Positions 26,535-34,279 of a DNA stretch of 35,356 nt are shown here, piece by piece; position 1 is the stretch's first letter; each line of letters opens with the position of its first letter. The notes under the pieces were generated by a model. That model had not been told where the DNA came from. It searched no databases and was given only the letters and a program-made list of their open reading frames with translations. The DNA is from Marinoscillum sp. (GTDB lineage Bacteria; Bacteroidota; Bacteroidia; Cytophagales; Cyclobacteriaceae), in NCBI GenBank assembly GCA_024305105.1, contig JAMWZA010000042.1, positions 1-35,356 of the forward strand. The letters run 5' to 3'. The translations under genes were made by a program, and so were the position numbers.

Positions 26535-27587
26535 ATGAAATCATTTGAATTAGCTACCGGAGAAATTGCCCAGCTATTGTCTGGAAGTGTCATTGGAGAT
26601 GTACAACAGCAAATTACTTCTATCAGTGAAATCCAACACGCACAAAAAGGAAGCATAACGTTCCTATCGAATCCAAAATATAAAAAACACCTCTCCACCA
26701 CCAATGCCTCAGCTATTTTAGTTGACAAAAGCTTTGAGGGCACCAACGTCCCAAAAAATCTGGTTCGGATAGAAGTTGACAATGCGTACCTGGCTTTCAC
26801 CGCACTTTTGGAGACTTATCAACGCCTGACTAGTCTGGACAAGAAAGGTTTGGAACAACCATCCTTTCAAGGTGAAAACACCTCGTATGGTGAAGGCTGT
26901 TACCTTGGGGCTTTTTCTTATTTAGGCGAAGGTGTACAACTAGGCAATCGGGTGAAGATCTATCCTCATGCCTATATTGGTGATCACAGTATCATCGGAG
27001 ATAATACAATCATCTACCCGGGTGTAAAAATTTATCCAAATTCGGTCATTGGAAAATCCTGCAGCATTCAGGCCGGTGCGGTTATTGGCTCACATGGCTT
27101 TGGTTTTGCTCCGAAGCAAGATGGGTCCTATACCAACATCCCCCAAATCGGTAATGTCGCACTTGGCAACCATGTAGACATTGGAGCCAACACGACCATA
27201 GACTGTGCAACTGTCGGTACAACACAAATTGGTGATGGGGTGAAAATTGATAACCTGGTTCAAATAGCACATAATGTCACTGTGGGCGAAAACACCGTCA
27301 TCGCGGCACAAACCGGTATTTCTGGCTCCGCCAAGGTAGGAAAACAGGTAATGATTGGCGGACAAGTAGGAACCGTAGGCCATATTGAAATTGCCGATTT
27401 TACCAAAGTAGGTGCCCGATCGGGAATAACCAAAAACACCAAATCCGATCAAATCTTATTTGGAGTTCCGGCTATCGATCGACAAGAATATTTAAAAGCG
27501 TATTCGATATATCGGAAGTTGCCTGAGCTTACCAGGAAGATTGACGAACTTGAAGGAAAAATTCTAAATTTGATGTCCGGCAAATGA
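26535..27587 (+). CDS. lpxD: UDP-3-O-(3-hydroxyacyl)glucosamine N-acyltransferase
   Basis: 350 residues, normal length. It adds the second 3-hydroxyacyl chain, at the amino group, in lipid A synthesis. The N-terminal uridine-binding LpxD domain (about 1-100, with GSITFLSNPKYKKHL) is followed by many left-handed beta-helix hexapeptides (about 105-320) and a C-terminal helix. The catalytic His is 246 (NLVQIAHNVTVG). It starts directly after the stop of the HD gene and ends 19 bases before lpxC/fabZ. Cytoplasmic trimer. Confidence 0.97.
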   Translation: MKSFELATGEIAQLLSGSVIGDVQQQITSISEIQHAQKGSITFLSNPKYKKHLSTTNASAILVDKSFEGTNVPKNLVRIEVDNAYLAFTALLETYQRLTSLDKKGLEQPSFQGENTSYGEGCYLGAFSYLGEGVQLGNRVKIYPHAYIGDHSIIGDNTIIYPGVKIYPNSVIGKSCSIQAGAVIGSHGFGFAPKQDGSYTNIPQIGNVALGNHVDIGANTTIDCATVGTTQIGDGVKIDNLVQIAHNVTVGENTVIAAQTGISGSAKVGKQVMIGGQVGTVGHIEIADFTKVGARSGITKNTKSDQILFGVPAIDRQEYLKAYSIYRKLPELTRKIDELEGKILNLMSGK

Positions 27588-27606
27588 TACCGGTTGATTT
27601 CAGCAT

Positions 27607-29001
27607 ATGAAACTCTATCAGCAAACCATCAAAGAATCTGTCAGTTTAAGTGGCGTGGGCCTGCACTCTGGAGAGAAATGCACCATTACGTTCATCCCTG
27701 CCAGAGCAAACCATGGCATCAAGTTCCAGCGTATGGACCTTGATGATCAGCCGATTATTCCAGCAGATGTTGACCTGGTAGTCGCTATTAATCGCGGAAC
27801 AACCTTAGAAAAAGATGGTGCTCAGGTTCAAACCATCGAGCATGTATTAGCCACAATGGTCGGTTTAGAGATCGACAATATCCTGATTCAGCTCTCCAAT
27901 GCTGAGGCTCCCATAATGGATGGAAGTGCACATGAATTTGTTACAGCCATCCAAAAGGCCGGAATAAAAGAGCAAAATGCTCAAAGAAACTTTTTTGAAG
28001 TGCCGGAAAGCATCTTCTACCAGGACAAAGAGCAAGATGTAGAGATCGCCGCTTTGCCATTAGATGATTACCGCGTCACGGTAATGGTGGATTACAACTC
28101 CAAAATACTCGGCAGTCAACACGCCTCATTAAACAGTTTATCAGACTTTGTTACCAATATTTCCAAAAGCAGAACATTCTGTTTCCTTCATGAGCTGGAA
28201 GAGTTGCACAAAAACGGGCTGATTAAAGGTGGCGATCTGACCAATGCCATTGTGGTGGTCGATAAAAAAGTGAAGACGTCAGAAATCGAACATTTGTCAA
28301 AACTGCTTGGAAAAGCCAAGGTTGATCACTATGAGCCGGGCATTCTCAACAATGAAGCACTTCATTATCCAAACGAGCCCGCCAGACATAAACTGATGGA
28401 TGTTCTCGGAGATCTGGCCCTGGTAGGCCGACCATTAAAAGGGCAAATTCTCGCAGCACGTCCGGGACACAGCACCAACGTTGCCTTTGCGCGGAAACTG
28501 AAGAAAATCATGGCGGAAGAAAGTCATGTGAATATCCCACAATATGACCCCAAGGTTCCGGCGGTTCTGGACATCAATAAAATCTCCAAGATTCTTCCAC
28601 ATCGGTATCCATTCCTCTTAATTGATAAAATTTTTCATCTGGATGACGAACAAGTCGCTGGGATCAAGAATGTAACCATGAATGAACCGTTTTTTTCTGG
28701 TCACTTCCCGGGAAACCCCGTAATGCCTGGAGTCTTACAAGTAGAAGCCATGGCCCAAATCGGCGGGATTCTAGTACTAAACACTGTTCCTGATCCAGAA
28801 AACTACTGGACCTACTTTCTCGGCATTGAAAACTTTAAATTTCGAAAGATGGTCGTGCCGGGAGACACTCTGGTAATGAAACTCGAACTGATGCAACCTA
28901 TAAGACGTGGGTTTGCAAAAATGAAGGGTGCAGCCTTCGTTGGCAACAATCTCGTCTGTGAGGGAATCATGACTGCAAGCATCGTACGTAAAGATTTATG
29001 A
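27607..29001 (+). CDS. lpxC/fabZ: Bifunctional LpxC deacetylase/FabZ dehydratase
   Basis: 464 residues. The N-terminal ~310 residues are LpxC, the zinc deacetylase that commits the cell to lipid A synthesis: His79 (TIEHVLATM), the substrate-loop NAEAPIMDGSA, and HKLMDVLGDLALVG with the other zinc ligands His and Asp. The C-terminal ~145 residues are FabZ, 3-hydroxyacyl-ACP dehydratase: RYPFLLIDK, then catalytic His366 in GHFPGNPVMPGVLQ followed by the Glu in VEAMAQ. The fusion is the normal Bacteroidota form and couples the two enzymes that compete for 3-hydroxyacyl-ACP. The stop overlaps the lpxA ATG by 4 bases (ATGA). Confidence 0.98.
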   Translation: MKLYQQTIKESVSLSGVGLHSGEKCTITFIPARANHGIKFQRMDLDDQPIIPADVDLVVAINRGTTLEKDGAQVQTIEHVLATMVGLEIDNILIQLSNAEAPIMDGSAHEFVTAIQKAGIKEQNAQRNFFEVPESIFYQDKEQDVEIAALPLDDYRVTVMVDYNSKILGSQHASLNSLSDFVTNISKSRTFCFLHELEELHKNGLIKGGDLTNAIVVVDKKVKTSEIEHLSKLLGKAKVDHYEPGILNNEALHYPNEPARHKLMDVLGDLALVGRPLKGQILAARPGHSTNVAFARKLKKIMAEESHVNIPQYDPKVPAVLDINKISKILPHRYPFLLIDKIFHLDDEQVAGIKNVTMNEPFFSGHFPGNPVMPGVLQVEAMAQIGGILVLNTVPDPENYWTYFLGIENFKFRKMVVPGDTLVMKLELMQPIRRGFAKMKGAAFVGNNLVCEGIMTASIVRKDL

Positions 29002-29780
29002 GTCAAAACCTGACCTACATTCATCCAGACGCCAAGATTGGGCAATCTGTAACGATTGAGCCGTTTTCCTTTATTGACGAGGATGTGGTCATCGGAGATG
29101 GATGCACCATTGGCCCAAATGTAACCATTAAGGCCGGTGCACGAATCGGAAATAACTGCCAGATTTATCCTGGAGCGGTTATCGCAGGGGAACCACAAGA
29201 CCTTAAGTTTCAGGGAGAGAAGTCACTCGTCACTATTGGTGACAATTCCATAATCAGAGAATGCGTGACCATCAACCGTGGTACGGCTCTTGACCGATCC
29301 AATACGGAAATCGGAGCTCATGTGGTTTTAATGGCCTACACTCATGTGGCTCATGATTGCGTGATCGGAGATCATGTGATATTGGCCAATGCTGTGCAGA
29401 TGGCCGGCCATGTTCATATTGGCGAGCACGCTTTTTTGGGAGGTACTACTGCTGTTCATCAATTTGCTAAAATAGGCGCTCATGCCATGATCTCTGGCGG
29501 ATCGCTGGTCAGGAAGGATGTTCCGCCCTATGTCACCGCCGCCAGGGACCCACTCTCATATATGGGTGTCAACTCGATTGGTCTCCGCCGGCGTGAGTTT
29601 ACCAATGAGAAAATCAATGAGCTTCAGGACATTTACCGTATTTTTTATGTGTCTGGATTAAACAATACCGATGCCCTGGAGAAAATAAAAACAGAATTAA
29701 AGCCTTCATTGGAGCGAGATGAAATCATCCGCTTTATTGAAGATTCCAGTAGAGGATTAATGCGGGGTGGTCAGGAATAA
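28998..29780 (+). CDS. lpxA: UDP-N-acetylglucosamine O-acyltransferase
   Basis: 260 residues, standard length. LpxA transfers the first 3-hydroxyacyl chain to UDP-GlcNAc. The sequence opens with IHPDAKIG and forms a left-handed beta-helix of hexapeptides to about residue 190, then the conserved helical C-terminus (GVNSIGLRRREF). The catalytic His is 119 in THVAHDCVIG, with His116 beside it. GEPQDLKF is the family substrate-loop signature. It is the fourth gene of the HD-lpxD-lpxC/fabZ-lpxA run, and the ABC ATPase starts 2 bases after its stop. Confidence 0.98.
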   Translation: MSQNLTYIHPDAKIGQSVTIEPFSFIDEDVVIGDGCTIGPNVTIKAGARIGNNCQIYPGAVIAGEPQDLKFQGEKSLVTIGDNSIIRECVTINRGTALDRSNTEIGAHVVLMAYTHVAHDCVIGDHVILANAVQMAGHVHIGEHAFLGGTTAVHQFAKIGAHAMISGGSLVRKDVPPYVTAARDPLSYMGVNSIGLRRREFTNEKINELQDIYRIFYVSGLNNTDALEKIKTELKPSLERDEIIRFIEDSSRGLMRGGQE

Positions 29781-29782
29781 AA

Positions 29783-30379
29783 ATGGATATTGAGTTAAAA
29801 AATATTGGGAAAAAGTACAATCGAAACTGGATATTCCGAAACCTGGATTTTCAGATAAAGTCCGGTGAAATGGTATCGATCACTGGACATAATGGATCGG
29901 GAAAATCGACACTTCTTCAAATTATCAGTGGCTTTACAACCGCATCCGAAGGTCAGGTTAACTACAACGAGACAACAGATGATCTTCAGGTTGATTTTTC
30001 CTTCGTAGCCCCATATCAGAATATCATAGAAGAGTTTACACTAATCGAACATCTGCGATTTCACGCCAGGTTCAAACATCCAAAAATTCCATTTTCCGAC
30101 ATCATCGAAAAGTCTGGATTAACAGGAAGTGAAAATAAAATCATTCAGGAATTCTCATCAGGCATGAAGCAAAGGCTCCGATTGGCACTTGCTTTTTTTT
30201 ATGATGCCAAAGTTATTTTTCTCGATGAGCCTACCTCCAATCTGGACTCTAAAGGTGAAAAATGGTATCATGCGCTCATTCAGTCGGTGAAAGGAAATTC
30301 CACCATCATTGTAGCTTCTAATCAAGAATTTGAGATAAAAGAAGCTCAAAGAAACATTTCCATCGAAAATTTCAAGTAG
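29783..30379 (+). CDS. ABC transporter ATP-binding protein, permease not adjacent
   Basis: 198 residues, short but complete for an ABC ATPase. Walker A is GHNGSGKST (35-43), a Q-loop-like PYQN follows, then the signature FSSGMKQRL and Walker B VIFLDEPTSNLD. At the place of the switch His the sequence reads IVASNQEFE, so the usual H-loop histidine appears to be missing. No membrane subunit is next to it. It starts 2 bases after lpxA, so it is probably part of the lipid A operon, and a role in envelope lipid or lipoprotein transport is plausible but only inferred from position. The operon appears to end here. Confidence 0.88.
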   Translation: MDIELKNIGKKYNRNWIFRNLDFQIKSGEMVSITGHNGSGKSTLLQIISGFTTASEGQVNYNETTDDLQVDFSFVAPYQNIIEEFTLIEHLRFHARFKHPKIPFSDIIEKSGLTGSENKIIQEFSSGMKQRLRLALAFFYDAKVIFLDEPTSNLDSKGEKWYHALIQSVKGNSTIIVASNQEFEIKEAQRNISIENFK

Positions 30380-30454
30380 AAAAATACTAAGTTGACTTTA
30401 GTAATCGTTCTCTAGGTGGTTTGCACGAAAAAATACACGTTACACCAAATAGTG

Positions 30455-30479
30455 ATAGGTTTAATCCATTAAATCCTAT
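30455..30479. promoter_or_regulatory. Operator-like palindrome abutting the lipoprotein promoter
   Basis: ATAGGTTTAAT (30455-30465) and ATTAAATCCTAT (30468-30479) are inverted copies around CC with one bulged T. The right arm ends on the first base of the -7 box at 30479-30486, the spacer position where a regulator could block RNA polymerase. No regulator is identified. Confidence 0.4.
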
Positions 30480-30486
30480 ACTTTTG
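30479..30486 (+). promoter_or_regulatory. -7 box (TACTTTTG) of the lipoprotein promoter
   Basis: TACTTTTG fits TAnnTTTG. It lies 47 bases before the lipoprotein ATG at 30534, leaving a leader of about 40 bases. The -33 region is occupied by a palindrome and has no clear TTG. Confidence 0.5.
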
Positions 30487-30533
30487 GAGAAGCTGCTAAA
30501 ATTTAACTAGACTTATTATCACATAATTGAATT

Positions 30534-31025
30534 ATGAAAAGATTCACACAACTACTAACTGCCTTAGTATTTTGCTCTTTAATCATCTTCATCTCTTGTA
30601 AGAAGAAAAAAGGAGGAGAAGATCCAGACGAAAGAGATCAAGTTGCTGCAGCAATTGCTTCCAATGTATGGGTGCCTACTTCTGTTGAATTTGATGATGC
30701 CAACAGAACCGAATGGGATGGTTTTTCGATTTCGTTCTCGTACAACAATGATTTGGACGTAGGATCTTATACTGTATCAGGTGTACCAACAGACGATGGT
30801 GCTTCCGATGTATGGGGAGAAAATCCTTCCTGGACATTTGCAGGAACCGAAGAGGCGCCGAACACAGGAACAATCGTTCGTACGCATGATGGTATAGAAA
30901 TGTCTGCTCAGTTGGACAATCCTGACACACCTACGGTTCTTACATTGACTTTTAGCGTTGAAGATCCAGGAGCTAGAACTGCAGGTTTTTACGGAACCTG
31001 GGAGTTTGTATTGGAGCCACAATAG
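30534..31025 (+). CDS. Lipoprotein of unknown function
   Basis: 163 residues. A type II signal peptide with lipobox IFIS-C puts the lipidated Cys at position 22, followed by a run of Lys and an acidic stretch (KKKKGGEDPDERD). The mature part is beta-rich with many Asp, Thr and Gly and a terminal GFYGTWEFVLEP strand, resembling small Ig-like or lipocalin-like lipoproteins of Bacteroidota; I do not recognise a named family. It has its own promoter and is followed by a strong terminator, so it is probably monocistronic. A membrane-anchored location is expected from the lipobox; which membrane and face is not known. Confidence 0.75.
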   Translation: MKRFTQLLTALVFCSLIIFISCKKKKGGEDPDERDQVAAAIASNVWVPTSVEFDDANRTEWDGFSISFSYNNDLDVGSYTVSGVPTDDGASDVWGENPSWTFAGTEEAPNTGTIVRTHDGIEMSAQLDNPDTPTVLTLTFSVEDPGARTAGFYGTWEFVLEPQ

Positions 31026-31047
31026 AGGAGAATTAACACATTATTTA

Positions 31048-31055
31048 TAACTTTG
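31048..31055 (+). promoter_or_regulatory. -7 box (TAACTTTG) inside the region preceding a terminator
   Basis: TAACTTTG is a perfect TAnnTTTG match ending 2 bases before the terminator hairpin. Initiation would fall within or just after the first stem arm, producing a leader of about 25 bases for the gene at 31085. No -33 TTG is found at a normal distance. Confidence 0.45.
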
Positions 31056-31056
31056 A

Positions 31057-31084
31057 GGAACGGTGAATAACCGTTCCTTTTTTT
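31057..31084 (+). terminator. Rho-independent terminator of the lipoprotein gene
   Basis: A perfect 8-base stem, GGAACGGT (31057-31064) and ACCGTTCC (31070-31077), with the loop GAATA is followed by seven T (31078-31084). It is the strongest terminator seen in the window. The T-tract ends exactly at the ATG of the next gene. Confidence 0.9.
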
Positions 31085-31582
31085 ATGCAGTATCAGGACA
31101 AATACTTCGACCAAGATAAGAACACCATCCTCAGAGCCGCACAAGGTTTTGTAGAACCTCAATTGCTCAAGAGATGGGTAGAAGTGGCCTACAAAACCTA
31201 CATGCTTCTCGAGAACCCTATGGGACTGGAAGATGCCTTTATCATCAAACTGAAAGGTATCAAGGAATACGACTACTCTTTCTTACAAGAACTTTACGCA
31301 ATCCTGTCTGCAGTCTATCGCTACGAAAGAGGAAACAATCAACTAGAAATCATCTGGGATGGCAGATCGCATTATGAAGTATATGCTGAAGCCTGGTCAG
31401 ATTCGTTTGATGAGTGGGTGAAGTATTTTTGCACTAAGCCTGAAGTGTACCGATCCATTCTAAAAGCCTGCATCCTAAGACAGGGCATGAACAATAAGTT
31501 CTTATATTATGCGATTAGAAGAGTAATTCTGGATCACTTCAATTTGAAAATCACCAGAAATAAGATGTTGAAAGCGGCTTAG
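31085..31582 (+). CDS. Conserved-looking hypothetical protein
   Basis: 165 residues, soluble, rich in Tyr, Trp and charged residues, mostly helical by eye; no signal peptide or membrane segment. Notable segments are QLLKRWVEVAYKTYMLLEN, LQELYAILSAVYRYERGNN and FLYYAIRRVILDHF. I do not recognise a family. The ATG directly follows the T-tract of the upstream terminator, and a TAACTTTG box lies 30 bases upstream. The stop (ending 31582) abuts the stop of the convergent acylphosphatase gene with no gap. Confidence 0.75.
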   Translation: MQYQDKYFDQDKNTILRAAQGFVEPQLLKRWVEVAYKTYMLLENPMGLEDAFIIKLKGIKEYDYSFLQELYAILSAVYRYERGNNQLEIIWDGRSHYEVYAEAWSDSFDEWVKYFCTKPEVYRSILKACILRQGMNNKFLYYAIRRVILDHFNLKITRNKMLKAA

Positions 31583-31843
31583 TTAACGGCGTATTTCAAA
31601 CGTAGTAAACCCTTCATCAGGAACTTCCCAAACCTCCAGGTCATCTACCCGGGCAAATTCAGGACCACTTTTTGACCAATTGATTAACTCATCTGTTTTC
31701 TTACCTTCGGCATGAATGCTCACTGAGCCATCCGGTTCATTTATTACCCAACCCGTTAGTCTTAAGTTCTCCGCTGTGTTTTTGGTGGATGCTCTAAAAA
31801 ATACTCCTTGTACTTTTCCTATTACTTTGATCTTAACAGCCAT
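31583..31843 (-). CDS. acyP: Acylphosphatase
   Basis: 86 residues, standard length. It hydrolyses carboxyl-phosphate bonds of acylphosphates such as acetyl phosphate or 1,3-bisphosphoglycerate. The phosphate-binding loop GKVQGVFFRA carries the catalytic Arg17, and GWVINEPDGSV carries catalytic Asn35; the end FTTFEIRR is the usual final strand. It is the last gene of a minus-strand run, 5 bases after deoC. The ATG at 31843 is preceded by sequence at the deoC end, which suggests one message. Confidence 0.95.
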   Translation of the reverse strand: MAVKIKVIGKVQGVFFRASTKNTAENLRLTGWVINEPDGSVSIHAEGKKTDELINWSKSGPEFARVDDLEVWEVPDEGFTTFEIRR

Positions 31844-31848
31844 GGGTT

Positions 31849-32496
31849 TTAGTCAATTAAAAGTTGGCGAGCGTTAGATGTCCCAATTCGGTCTGCGCCC
31901 GCGCGCACGAGAGATTCAGCCTGTTCCTTTGTCTTAATTCCTCCTGACGCCTTAATTCCTACATTGGAAGGCAAAACCTCTCTCAACAAACGAACATGGT
32001 GCTCGGAAACGGACCCGTCTGACGCAAAGCCTGTGGAGGTTTTCACAAAATCGACTCCAGCGTCAGCACATAATTTTGCCGCCTTTACTATTTCTGCATC
32101 CGAAAGATAACCAACTTCGATGATCACTTTCAAGAGAGCCTCATTTTCATGGGCTAGTTTTGACATTTTAGCAAACTCAATTTTTGGCCAGGGCATGCCG
32201 TCTTTAAACGCTGAAATGTTCATCACCAGATCCAACTCGTTGGCACCATCTCTAAGGGCTAATTTTGCCTCCTCCATTTTAGTCTCAGTCATCTGGTATC
32301 CCAAAGGAAACCCAATCACCGTAATCAAAGACAAGTCTGAATCCTCAAGTTCTCTGGAAGCTCGCTTCACCCAAAATGGAGGCACACAAACCCCGAACAC
32401 CTTCAAATCTTTAGCTTCTCTGATCAGAAAGTCAATATCCTGACCGTTGACGGTAGGCTTCAGATTAGTGGACTCAATTAGGTTGGATAAGTTCAT
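31849..32496 (-). CDS. deoC: Deoxyribose-phosphate aldolase
   Basis: 215 residues, the short DeoC form. It cleaves 2-deoxyribose-5-phosphate to glyceraldehyde-3-phosphate and acetaldehyde. Visible: ESTNLKPT at the N-terminus, GVCVPPFWV, VIGFPLGYQMTETK, ELDLVMNISAFKDG, then the Schiff-base Lys in VDFVKTSTGFASDG and the second Lys in GIKASGGIKT, ending ADRIGTSNA. Cytoplasmic TIM barrel. It sits between a small secreted-protein gene (4 bases upstream) and acylphosphatase (5 bases downstream); the three look like an operon, though no shared pathway is evident. Confidence 0.97.
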   Translation of the reverse strand: MNLSNLIESTNLKPTVNGQDIDFLIREAKDLKVFGVCVPPFWVKRASRELEDSDLSLITVIGFPLGYQMTETKMEEAKLALRDGANELDLVMNISAFKDGMPWPKIEFAKMSKLAHENEALLKVIIEVGYLSDAEIVKAAKLCADAGVDFVKTSTGFASDGSVSEHHVRLLREVLPSNVGIKASGGIKTKEQAESLVRAGADRIGTSNARQLLID

Positions 32497-32500
32497 TTAG

Positions 32501-32866
32501 CTAATGCCTTAAGCCACATTCCTTACAAAATTTCTTTTTCCCATTGGGACGTTTCTTCGGAGGCTTTTTATGACCGAAATACAATGGATTGGTGTACTGC
32601 GGCTTGTTCGACTCTTCTGCTGCTTTAGCTTTTTCCTGCTGCAGCTTCTCCATGCGCTTTCTAAAATCGGCTACTTCTTCCGCATGGGTTTTTATCTCCA
32701 CCTTCTTTTTCTTCTTAAACAAGCCGAACAGAAAGCCCTTCTTTTCTTTTTTGAATGCCTGATACTTGGGAGCTGGAGGCTTAGGACTTTGAACATCCCT
32801 GGTGTTTTGCGCTTTGCCCAGCATCACGAACCCAACCATTAGAAACGCCAATAAACAGTACTTCAT
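32501..32866 (-). CDS. Small secreted Lys/Pro-rich protein of unknown function
   Basis: 121 residues from the ATG at 32866; an in-frame ATG two codons earlier (32872) is equally possible and the frame opens a further 21 codons upstream, but MKYCLLAFLMVGFVMLGKAQ is the obvious signal peptide. The mature protein is very basic: a FGLFKKKKKVEI segment, a helical/coiled-coil stretch (FRKRMEKLQQEKAKAAEE), then a Lys/Pro-rich tail PPKKRPNGKKKF ending CKECGLRH. The final CxxC with a C-terminal His could bind metal. No family is recognised. It leads the deoC-acyP run. Confidence 0.7.
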   Translation of the reverse strand: MKYCLLAFLMVGFVMLGKAQNTRDVQSPKPPAPKYQAFKKEKKGFLFGLFKKKKKVEIKTHAEEVADFRKRMEKLQQEKAKAAEESNKPQYTNPLYFGHKKPPKKRPNGKKKFCKECGLRH

Positions 32867-33024
32867 TTGCATAACTTTACTTTTCCGGAACGAACCCTCG
32901 CTCCAATTACACCTAATCAGGCAGGCCAGAATCACACTGGATAACCTTGCTTTTCAATTCCATCCTACCAACAGAAACCGCATCGATAAGACACTCTACT
33001 TACGAACGCCGAAACCCTTAAATA

Positions 33025-34155
33025 TTATAGGGTTCCTCGTAATTCCTGCTCTCTTTCAATAGCTTCAAACAACGCCTTAAAGTTCCCTTTTCCAAAAGAT
33101 TTAGCACCTTTTCTCTGTATAATCTCAAAAAAGAGCGTTGGTCTTGGCTCTATCGGCTTAGTGAAAATCTGTAATAAGTAACCTTCATCATCCCGATCCA
33201 CAAGGATACCCAGATCTCTAAGTGGTTCAAGATCTTCATCGATCTCTCCTACTCTATCGAGCAACTCCTCATAATAGGTTGCGGGAACTCTTAAGAAATC
33301 GATCCCTCTATTTCTCAGTTCCGTCACGGTTTCTATAATGTTATCAGTAGCCACGGCAATATGCTGCACTCCAGCACCTTCATAGAAATCCAGATACTCT
33401 TCAATTTGCGACTTCTTTTTGCCTTCAGCAGGCTCATTAATTGGGAACTTAATGCGACCATTACCATTGCTCATCACCTTACTCATAAGGGCGGTATAAT
33501 CCGTAGAGATGTCCTTATCGTCGAATGACACTAACTGAGTAAAACCCAGAACATCAGCGTAGAAACTGACCCAGGTTTTCATTTCTCCCCAGCCTACATT
33601 TCCCACCATGTGGTCTACATATTTCAACCCGACACTCGATGGATGATAGCTTGTCTTTAGTCCTCTATATCCCGGAAGAAATACGCCGTTGTACTTCTTT
33701 CGCTCTACAAATAAGTGAACTGTCTCACCATATGTGTAAATACCGGACTTGACCACTTCGCCATGTTCATCTTTGTCTACTACTGGCTCCATAAAGGATT
33801 TCGCTCCTCTCTTCATGGTTTCTTCGTAGGACAATCGGGCATCGTCTACCCAAAGCGCTACTACTTTCACACCATCACCATGCTTGTCTATATGCTTTCC
33901 GATCTCCGTTCCTGACTTAAGAGGAGTCGTTAGTACCAATCTAATCTTGTCCTGAACCAATACATAGGACTCACGGTCCTTAAGACCAGTTTCCAATCCC
34001 GCGTACGCTAAGTCCTGGAAGCCAAAAGCTGTTTTATAAAAATGAGCAGCTTGTTTGCAATTTCCGACATAGAGTTCGAGGTAATCTGTGCCATTGATAG
34101 GCAGAAAATCAACATTTTCAGGGGTAAGTTGATCTTGGGTTAATGTTTTTTCCAT
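33025..34155 (-). CDS. hppD: 4-hydroxyphenylpyruvate dioxygenase
   Basis: 376 residues from the ATG at 34155, chosen because MEKTLTQDQ is a normal opening and the 12 extra upstream codons (with KKCCN) look unrelated. The enzyme converts 4-hydroxyphenylpyruvate to homogentisate with Fe(II). Two vicinal-oxygen-chelate halves are seen: an N-terminal one (YLELYVGN, about 25) and a catalytic one with the iron ligands His in KYVDHMVGNV, His in GVQHIAVATDN and Glu in FFEIIQRKG; YEELLDRVG and LLQIFTKP are other family motifs. Together with fumarylacetoacetase at 11990-13261 it indicates tyrosine catabolism. Monocistronic in appearance. Confidence 0.97.
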   Translation of the reverse strand: MEKTLTQDQLTPENVDFLPINGTDYLELYVGNCKQAAHFYKTAFGFQDLAYAGLETGLKDRESYVLVQDKIRLVLTTPLKSGTEIGKHIDKHGDGVKVVALWVDDARLSYEETMKRGAKSFMEPVVDKDEHGEVVKSGIYTYGETVHLFVERKKYNGVFLPGYRGLKTSYHPSSVGLKYVDHMVGNVGWGEMKTWVSFYADVLGFTQLVSFDDKDISTDYTALMSKVMSNGNGRIKFPINEPAEGKKKSQIEEYLDFYEGAGVQHIAVATDNIIETVTELRNRGIDFLRVPATYYEELLDRVGEIDEDLEPLRDLGILVDRDDEGYLLQIFTKPIEPRPTLFFEIIQRKGAKSFGKGNFKALFEAIEREQELRGTL

Positions 34156-34246
34156 ATTACAACACTTTTTTACGAATTTACGGTGATTCAATTGGCTAAC
34201 AAAAGATCACTGACATAGCTTTATACGAAGTTCTCAAGAAGGCCGT

Positions 34247-34254
34247 TAAATTTG
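34247..34254 (+). promoter_or_regulatory. -7 box (TAAATTTG) of the secreted zinc-ribbon gene
   Basis: TAAATTTG is identical to the valS box and fits TAnnTTTG. It lies 25 bases before the ATG at 34280, giving a leader of under 20 bases. No convincing -33 element was identified. Confidence 0.5.
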
Positions 34255-34279
34255 TAGTCTTTGCCAGTAATACTAATTC

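Noticed and set aside
30387-30405. TACTAA/TTAGTA hairpin after the ABC ATPase gene as terminator
   Set aside because: Short AT-rich stem without a following T-tract; too weak to call.
33013-33034. AACCCT/AGGGTT inverted repeat as terminator for HPPD
   Set aside because: Six-base stem, AT-rich ten-base loop, overlaps the stop codon and has no T-tract on the minus strand.
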